Below, one piece after another: positions 58,573-64,000 of a DNA stretch of 64,000 nt. A program made the translations under genes and the position numbers. The first letter of the stretch is position 1. Each line of letters begins with the position of its first letter. The DNA comes from AP-15 sp963702685 (lineage in GTDB: Bacteria; Pseudomonadota; Alphaproteobacteria; ATCC43930; CGMCC-115725): positions 186,001-250,000 of the forward strand of contig CAVPDQ010000009.1 of assembly GCA_963702685.1 (NCBI GenBank), given 5' to 3'. A model generated the notes under the pieces. That model was not told where the DNA came from, searched no databases, and was given only the letters and a program-made list of their open reading frames with translations.

Positions 58573-58932
58573 TCAGTGCGGCATCGGCATCATGTTGGCG
58601 TTGAGGTTGGCCATGATCCAGCACGAGCCGGCGATCACGAGAAAGACGACCAGCAGGCCGAAGGCGAGCGCCAGGATGTTGTTGGTGTGGTCGGGCCCGG
58701 TGCCGAGGTGCAGAAAAAAGACGAGGTGGATGCCGATCTGGGCAAAGGCGAGGACGATCAGGCCCACCGGCACGCCCGGCGGCCACAGCAAATCCGTTTG
58801 CGCGACGACAAAGGAAGCGATCGTCAGCAGAATGGCGAGGCCGAGCCCGACCGTGTAGGACAGGAAATTGGCTCTGGTCTCGCCTTGCTCGACCCCGGGA
58901 GAGCGGTCGTAACGGGGATTGATGCCCTGCAT
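58573..58932 (-). CDS. cyoD: Cytochrome o ubiquinol oxidase subunit IV
   Basis: A 119-residue membrane protein with three helices (LSYTVGLGLAILLTIASFVV, VGLIVLAFAQIGIHLVFFL and FGLLVVFLVIAGSCWIMANL). QIGIHLVFFLHL is the CyoD signature. The ATG at 58932 shares a base with the cyoC stop (TGATG). It is the last gene of cyoABCD. No cyoE follows; the next gene is the N-terminal-module protein. Confidence 0.93.
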   Translation of the reverse strand: MQGINPRYDRSPGVEQGETRANFLSYTVGLGLAILLTIASFVVAQTDLLWPPGVPVGLIVLAFAQIGIHLVFFLHLGTGPDHTNNILALAFGLLVVFLVIAGSCWIMANLNANMMPMPH

Positions 58933-59558
58933 CAGCGGGCTCCCATCAAGTAGACCACCGTGATCACCCCGACCCAAATGATGTCGAGCGCGTGCCAGAA
59001 CAGGCTGAAGCATAAGAGGCGGCGCAGGACGTTCGGCCGCAGCCCTTTGACGACGACTTGCGCCACCATGTAGAGGAGCCAGAGAAGGCCGCTCGTCACA
59101 TGCGCGCCGTGCATGCCCACGAGGGTGAAGAAGGCCGATAAAAAGGCGCTGCGCGACGGCCCGGCGCCCTGGCGGACCATGCCGGCGAATTCCGTGATCT
59201 CGACAAAAAGGAACGCCGCCCCGAGCGCAAAGGTGCATGCCGCCGCGACCAGAAAGCGCCCCCTCTGCCGCCGTTCGGCCGACAACGCCCCGAGCCCGCA
59301 GCTGTAGCTCGACACGAGCAAGCACATCGTCTCGATAAAGACATGGCGGAGATTGAAGAGCTCGGCCCCGGTGGGTCCGCCGGCGGTTCGGCCCGCCAGC
59401 ACCGCATAAGCGGCGAACAGGCCGGAGAACATCGTGATGTCGCTGAGGATAAAGATCCAGAAGCCATAGGCGACAACGGTCCGGGTCGGGGCCGGTCCGC
59501 CGCCGCCCCGACCGCGCACCAGCTCGGTGTCGACCGCCTCGATCGTCGCGATCGTCAT
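58932..59558 (-). CDS. cyoC: Cytochrome o ubiquinol oxidase subunit III
   Basis: A 208-residue, five-helix heme-copper oxidase subunit III. YGFWIFILSDITMFSGLFAA, LFVEITEFAGMV and FFTLVGMHGAHVTSGL are typical. The ATG at 59558 overlaps the cyoB stop (ATGA). Confidence 0.94.
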   Translation of the reverse strand: MTIATIEAVDTELVRGRGGGGPAPTRTVVAYGFWIFILSDITMFSGLFAAYAVLAGRTAGGPTGAELFNLRHVFIETMCLLVSSYSCGLGALSAERRQRGRFLVAAACTFALGAAFLFVEITEFAGMVRQGAGPSRSAFLSAFFTLVGMHGAHVTSGLLWLLYMVAQVVVKGLRPNVLRRLLCFSLFWHALDIIWVGVITVVYLMGAR

Positions 59559-61525
59559 GCCGGGTGCCCGAGGCTGAGGCGCGCCCGCTCCAGCCGCGCC
59601 ATTTCGTCGGCCGGGATTTCGCGCTCGCGGTCCTCGCTCCAGCCGAACACCAGGACCGCGACCAGGATGGCGAGCAGCCCGATGACCGCGGCCCACCAGA
59701 TGTACCAGATCAGCGAAAAGCCGGTCATGACAGCAAAGAAGGCGATGATAAAGCCGAGCGGGGTGTTGCGCGGCATCTCGATCGGCTCATAGGCCGGCTC
59801 GGCCGCGGGCCAGCCCTGCTGCTTCATCTGCCAAAAGGCGTCGATCGTCTCGGCCCGCGGCAGGACCGCAAAATTGTAGGCGGGCGGCGGCGACGAGGTC
59901 GACCACTCCAAGGTCCGGCCATTCCACGGGTCGCCGCTGAGGTCGCGCCGGCTCGCGCGGTCGCGGATGCTGACATAAAGCTGGACTATCTGGCACAGGA
60001 TGCCGAGAAAAATGACGATGGCGCCGAGCTCCGCGACCAGCAGCAACGGCCGCCAGCTCGGGTCGGCGATGTGCTGGAGACGCCGCGTCATGCCCATCAG
60101 CCCGAGGACATAGAGCGGCCCAAAGGCGAGATAGAACCCGATGAGCCAGCACCAGAAGCTGGCCTTGCCCCAGGTCTCGTCGAGGGTGAAGCCGAACGCC
60201 TTCGGAAACCAGTAGTTATAGCCGGCCAATACGCCGAAAATTACGCCGCCGATAATGACGTTGTGAAAATGGGCGACCAGAAAGACACTGTTGTGCAGCA
60301 CAAAATCGACCGGCGGGACCGCGAGCAGGACGCCGGTCATGCCGCCGATGACAAACGTGACCATAAAGCCGATCGAAAACAGGACGGGTGTGCGGTACAC
60401 GACCCGGCCACGGAACAGGGTGAACAGCCAGTTGAAGACTTTAACTCCGGTCGGCACTCCGATGATCATCGACATGATGCCGAAGAAGGCGTTGACGTCG
60501 GCGCCTGCCCCCATTGTGAAGAAGTGGTGCAGCCACACCATAAAGGACAGCACACAGATCGCCAGCAAAGCGAGGACCATCGAGTTGTAGCTGAAGAGCG
60601 GTTTGCCGGAAAAGGTGGCGATGACTTCCGAGAAGATGCCGAATGCCGGCAAGATCAGGATATAGACCTCCGGGTGGCCCCACGCCCAAAAGAGGTTGAC
60701 GTACATCATCAGGTTGCCGCCGGCGGTGTTGGTGAAAAAGTGCATGCCGACATACCGGTCCAGCAGCAGCATCGCGAAGGTCGCGGTCAGGATCGGAAAG
60801 GCGACGACAATCAAGATGCTCGAGGTCAAAGCGCTCCAGCAGAATATCGGCATGCGGAAATAGGTCATTCCGGGGGCGCGCAATTTGAGGATGGTGGTGA
60901 CCATGTTGATGCCGGCGAGCAGGCTGCCGATGCCCGAGATCTGCAGCAGCCAAAGGTAATAATCCACCCCCTCGTCAGGCGAAAAAGCGAGCTCGGAAAG
61001 CGGCGGATACCCCATCCAGCCGGTGCGCGCGAAGCTGCCGATGACGAGGGACGCGTTGATCAGGAGCGCGCCCGACGCGGTGAGCCAAAAGCTGACCGAG
61101 TTGAGCACCGGAAAGGCGACGTCGCGCACGCCGAGCTGCAACGGCACGACAAAGTTCATCAGCCCGATCAGGAACGGCATCGCCACGAAAAAGATCATGA
61201 TCGTGCCGTGCGACGAAAAAATCTGATCGTAGTGATCGGGCGGCAGGTAGCCCTGCGCGCCGCCGATGGCGACCGCCTGCTGCGAGCGCATCATGATCCC
61301 ATCGCTGAAGCCGCGCAGCAGCATAACGAGCGCCAGGATCACATACATGACGCCGATCCGCTTGTGGTCGACGCTGGTCAGCCACTCGCGCCACAGATAG
61401 GGCCACCACCCTTTCTTGGTTACGATGCCGAGCACGACCAGAATGACGATGCCGACCACCCCCATCGCATAGAGCGGCAGCGGCTGGTTGAGCGGGATCG
61501 CCGACCAGCTCAGCCTACCCAGCAT
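59555..61525 (-). CDS. cyoB: Cytochrome o ubiquinol oxidase subunit I
   Basis: A 656-residue heme-copper oxidase core with about 15 helices. SSHGTIMIFFVAMPFL contains the low-spin heme His, GHPEVYILILPAFG holds the CuB His cross-linked to Tyr, VWLHHFF gives two further CuB ligands, and VAHFHNVIIGG gives the two heme His residues. The subunit oxidises ubiquinol, reduces O2 and pumps protons. The ATG at 61525 has AGGAGG upstream. cyoA ends one base before it. Confidence 0.96.
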   Translation of the reverse strand: MLGRLSWSAIPLNQPLPLYAMGVVGIVILVVLGIVTKKGWWPYLWREWLTSVDHKRIGVMYVILALVMLLRGFSDGIMMRSQQAVAIGGAQGYLPPDHYDQIFSSHGTIMIFFVAMPFLIGLMNFVVPLQLGVRDVAFPVLNSVSFWLTASGALLINASLVIGSFARTGWMGYPPLSELAFSPDEGVDYYLWLLQISGIGSLLAGINMVTTILKLRAPGMTYFRMPIFCWSALTSSILIVVAFPILTATFAMLLLDRYVGMHFFTNTAGGNLMMYVNLFWAWGHPEVYILILPAFGIFSEVIATFSGKPLFSYNSMVLALLAICVLSFMVWLHHFFTMGAGADVNAFFGIMSMIIGVPTGVKVFNWLFTLFRGRVVYRTPVLFSIGFMVTFVIGGMTGVLLAVPPVDFVLHNSVFLVAHFHNVIIGGVIFGVLAGYNYWFPKAFGFTLDETWGKASFWCWLIGFYLAFGPLYVLGLMGMTRRLQHIADPSWRPLLLVAELGAIVIFLGILCQIVQLYVSIRDRASRRDLSGDPWNGRTLEWSTSSPPPAYNFAVLPRAETIDAFWQMKQQGWPAAEPAYEPIEMPRNTPLGFIIAFFAVMTGFSLIWYIWWAAVIGLLAILVAVLVFGWSEDREREIPADEMARLERARLSLGHPA

Positions 61526-61526
61526 G

Positions 61527-62471
61527 TCAGCCTCCTGTCCGCGGCGCCGCCGGGACCGGGCCGGCGCTGGCATGGGCCTTTCCCGGTGTCGATCCGGTCT
61601 GATCGATGATGCGCTCGAAGAGCTTGGGGGCGACGGCGCGATAGGTTCGCGGCGGCACCGCCTGGCTCGGCTTTGCCAGCGCCGCATAGGCGGTATCGTC
61701 GAGCGCCTCGCCGGCGGCGCGCACCTGCGCGACCCAGCCGTCGAAATCGCCGGCAGCGACCGCCTTCACCGTAAAGCGCATATCGGCAAAGCCGTCGCCG
61801 CTGAAATTGGCGGAAAACCCCGGAAATTCGCCGGGCTTGTCGGCCAGCAGGTTCACATGCGTGGTCATCCCCGGCATCGTGTAGATCTGGCTCCCGAGCT
61901 GCGGCACGAAAAACGAATTCATCACCGTCGCCGAGGTCAGGCGAAAGTTGACCGGTGCTCCGGCCGGAACGACCAGCTGATTGACCGCGGCAATGCCCTG
62001 ATCGGGATAGATGAAGAGCCACTTCCAATCGAGCGAGACGACCTCGATTTCGAGCGGCTTGGCGTTCCCGGCGAGCGGCGCGCGCGGATCGAGCTGATGC
62101 GAGCTGATCCAGGCGACGCCGCCCAACAGGATCACGACCAGCGCCGGGATCGACCAGACGACAAAATCGATGCGGCCCTCATAGGTCAGCCCCTCGCTGC
62201 GCTGCGCGCGGGCGTTGGACGCCCGGTACCACCAGGCGACAGCCAGGGTCGCCAGGATCACCGGAACGATGACCACGAGCATGATCTCGGTGGCGTTGAT
62301 CAGCAGCAGCCGCTGCGCCGCAGCCACCGGCCCCTGCGGATCGAGTATGCCGGTGCGTTGACAGGAGGCGACGAGCAACGCGGCGCATACCACCGCCCAG
62401 CGCCGCAGATGCCGACGCCGGGGCTGCGCATCACTCGGCGCGGCGGGTGTCGCAGGGCGCCAGTCCTGCAT
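61527..62471 (-). CDS. cyoA: Cytochrome o ubiquinol oxidase subunit II
   Basis: A 314-residue lipoprotein (lipobox VASC, Cys37) with two N-terminal membrane helices and a C-terminal cupredoxin domain. VVSLDWKWLFIYPDQGIA, ATVMNSFFVPQLGSQIYTMP and GEFPGFSANFSGDGFADM are CyoA motifs, and the CuA ligands are missing, as expected for a quinol oxidase. The ATG at 62471 has GGAGG upstream. It is the first gene of cyoABCD; a promoter could not be fixed in the 256 bases before it. Confidence 0.94.
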   Translation of the reverse strand: MQDWRPATPAAPSDAQPRRRHLRRWAVVCAALLVASCQRTGILDPQGPVAAAQRLLLINATEIMLVVIVPVILATLAVAWWYRASNARAQRSEGLTYEGRIDFVVWSIPALVVILLGGVAWISSHQLDPRAPLAGNAKPLEIEVVSLDWKWLFIYPDQGIAAVNQLVVPAGAPVNFRLTSATVMNSFFVPQLGSQIYTMPGMTTHVNLLADKPGEFPGFSANFSGDGFADMRFTVKAVAAGDFDGWVAQVRAAGEALDDTAYAALAKPSQAVPPRTYRAVAPKLFERIIDQTGSTPGKAHASAGPVPAAPRTGG

Positions 62472-62727
62472 CGCGATCGCGGCCTCCGATACTGGGGGTG
62501 GCACCGAAACGCTCTTTGGCTCGGGCAATCTCTCAACCAGCGAGTCTAATGAGAATGCTGCGGCCTGCCAATCCCGCGCACACACGCGTTATCCAGCTTT
62601 CGGCCATCCGGCTTTTCCACTACGGTTTTGGCCCGCTGCGCCGCGCCGCGGCAACGATTACGCCGCCGAGCCGATGCGCGGACCATCCGGGCGCGCGGCC
62701 CGCTGCGGCGATTGGGGAGACAATCCC

Positions 62728-63840
62728 GTGAGAATCGGCCTCTTTTACCAGATCCAGGTGCCCAAGCCCTGGACCCCCACCAGCGAATCGCAGCGCATCT
62801 ATGAGGCGCTCGAGCAGATCCCGTTTGCCGAGGAGCAGGGGTTTGAGAGCGTGTGGTTCTCGGAGCACCATTTTCGCCCGGTCTGGTCGCACAACAGCGC
62901 GCCCGACCTGACCTTGGCGGCGGTCAGCCAGCGCACCAGCCGCATTCGGCTCGGGGTCGGCGTCGTCTTGGCGCCGATCCACCATCCGCTGCATGTGGCG
63001 CAGCGCATGGCGACCCTCGACATTCTGAGCCGCGGCCGGGTCGATGTCGGGCTCGGCCGCACCGGCTATCCCTACCAGCTCACACCCTACGGCACCGACC
63101 TCGCCGACACGCGCGGCATGTGGCAGGAGTTCGCCGACGTCTTGCCACGCATCTGGACCGAGGAGGAGGTCGCCTATCACGGGCATTATTACCAGATTCC
63201 GCGCCGCGAAGTTCTGCCCAAGCCGGTGCAGCGGCCGCACCCGCCCTTGTGGTCGGCCTGCGGCAGCGACGAGACCGCGCGCCAGACCGGGGCGCTCGGC
63301 ATGGGCGGTCTCTTTGGCAGCGAAGGCGGCCCGGACCGGATCAAGGCATTGATGGCGCTCTATCGCGAGGCGCTGGCGACGGCGCCGGCGAATGGCGCCG
63401 CATCCGCTCCAAGAGCGGCGCTGATGACCGCCGGGTTTTGCCACGAGGACCCGCAGATCGCCGCGAGCCGGGGCACCGAGCTCGTCGGCTGGTATATCGA
63501 GCAGCAGCGCGAGCGCGCCCGCCTCGTCTGGCGCGACTATGACCCCTCGACCGTGCCGCCCGACTACGAGGGCTATTACGCGCGCGACAAGCGCCTCGCC
63601 GGCGGCCCCTATCCGGGCGAGGCGACACCCGCCGAAATCCGCGCGGAAGGCAGCAAATTCTGCGTCGGCACCCCCGCCGAATGCATCCGCTTTCTCGAAC
63701 TCTACGAAGCCCTCGGCATCGAGGAGGCGATCCTCCTCTGCGCGGTCGGCCCGGCCACGCACGAGGAGGTGCTGCACACGCTGCGCCTCTTCGGCGAAGA
63801 GGTCATCCCGCGCTTCCGCGCCCGGCAGCCGCCCGAATGA
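62728..63840 (+). CDS. LLM-class flavin-dependent oxidoreductase
   Basis: A 370-residue luciferase-like monooxygenase starting at GTG 62728 (GGGGAG upstream). FESVWFSEHHFRP, SRIRLGVGVVLAPIHHPLHV and GRVDVGLGRTGYPYQLTPYG are family motifs. FCVGTPAECIRFLELYEALG is the C-terminal signature. It is divergent from cyoA. The remaining 160 bases to the window end hold no supportable feature. Confidence 0.93.
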   Translation: MRIGLFYQIQVPKPWTPTSESQRIYEALEQIPFAEEQGFESVWFSEHHFRPVWSHNSAPDLTLAAVSQRTSRIRLGVGVVLAPIHHPLHVAQRMATLDILSRGRVDVGLGRTGYPYQLTPYGTDLADTRGMWQEFADVLPRIWTEEEVAYHGHYYQIPRREVLPKPVQRPHPPLWSACGSDETARQTGALGMGGLFGSEGGPDRIKALMALYREALATAPANGAASAPRAALMTAGFCHEDPQIAASRGTELVGWYIEQQRERARLVWRDYDPSTVPPDYEGYYARDKRLAGGPYPGEATPAEIRAEGSKFCVGTPAECIRFLELYEALGIEEAILLCAVGPATHEEVLHTLRLFGEEVIPRFRARQPPE

Positions 63841-64000
63841 GGCGTGCGACGCCAGGGCGCCGCCAAGTTGGCCGCGGCAAAGGATCTGCTCGCCGTGCCT
63901 TGTTTGCTGCCGGTGGAACATCCCATATTTCGATTATGATAGACTGGTCCCGTTGTTCCGAGGTCGAGAGAATTCCCGGCAAAGTGTCGGGCCGTTGGCT

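Noticed and set aside
59564..61609. A 681-codon plus-strand open frame opposite cyoB
   Set aside because: It is antisense to cyoB, rich in Asp/Arg/His/Gln, has no hydrophobic core or family motif, and exists because GC-rich codons leave few stops in the opposite strand.
63841..64000. TATGAT near 63937 considered as a -10 box for a gene beyond the window
   Set aside because: No acceptable -35 lies 16-18 bases upstream and the downstream gene is not visible.

Overview
The window is GC-rich (about two thirds G+C by eye), gene-dense DNA that reads as a bacterial chromosome, most likely an alphaproteobacterium of Rhodospirillales type. The pointers are a cyoABCD quinol oxidase operon, many flavin-dependent (LLM) oxidoreductases, CoA-transferase and beta-keto acid cleavage genes, MsrP, NudC, DUF427 and NIPSNAP proteins, and short intergenic palindromes of the kind common in that group. 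No 16S gene or other marker is present, so the taxonomy is inference.

Layout. 1-5.2 kb: a molybdopterin oxidoreductase (cut by the left edge) divergent from a BKACE plus two-subunit CoA-transferase operon, then a 3-hydroxyisobutyrate dehydrogenase-like gene and a carboxymuconolactone decarboxylase-like gene. 5.3-9.8 kb: a coupled pair made of a beta-propeller protein and a GH13 amylase-like protein lacking three usual histidines, with an MntP-like membrane protein and an EF-hand protein. 10-19.5 kb: PPK2, MsrP, an EF-G paralogue, NudC, an EmrAB-type efflux operon with a divergent TetR gene and a clear palindromic operator, and a double-DUF427 protein. 19.6-23.9 kb: the most unusual locus, two copies of a two-gene cassette (muramidase-like protein with a conserved N-terminal module, overlapping a secreted Cys-rich protein), one copy frameshifted. 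24-34 kb: RidA proteins, a broken LLM gene, AlkB-like, a MazF-type toxin-antitoxin pair, an aldo/keto reductase, a decayed c-type cytochrome and two paralogous ECF sigma factors with one anti-sigma factor. 34-46 kb: 2-oxoacid dehydrogenase E1 genes in an operon with a second NudC and an SDR, then housekeeping genes (rsmD, an RluB-type synthase, aminotransferase). 47-58.5 kb: an accessory region with tRNA-Ser, a complete IS1202/ISNCY-type element, purM of archaeal flavour, a 1.2 kb higBA islet bounded by a duplicated tRNA-Arg end, two MITE-like repeats and a third member of the N-terminal-module family with its own overlapping partner. 58.5-64 kb: cyoABCD and another LLM gene.

The three N-terminal-module loci look like one system. 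A shared N-terminal domain ends in the linker FNPDEPRD..GRWT, the C-termini differ, and each gene overlaps a small downstream gene by 8 to 11 bases. Conserved head, variable tail and a coupled small partner are what polymorphic toxin-immunity pairs show, so this is my main candidate for an undescribed system.

Many otherwise conserved genes carry single-base indels (purM, the RluB-type gene, an acyl-CoA dehydrogenase, an LLM gene with three, an amine oxidase with two compensating ones). This density suggests consensus errors as well as real decay, and every broken-gene call should be read with that in mind.
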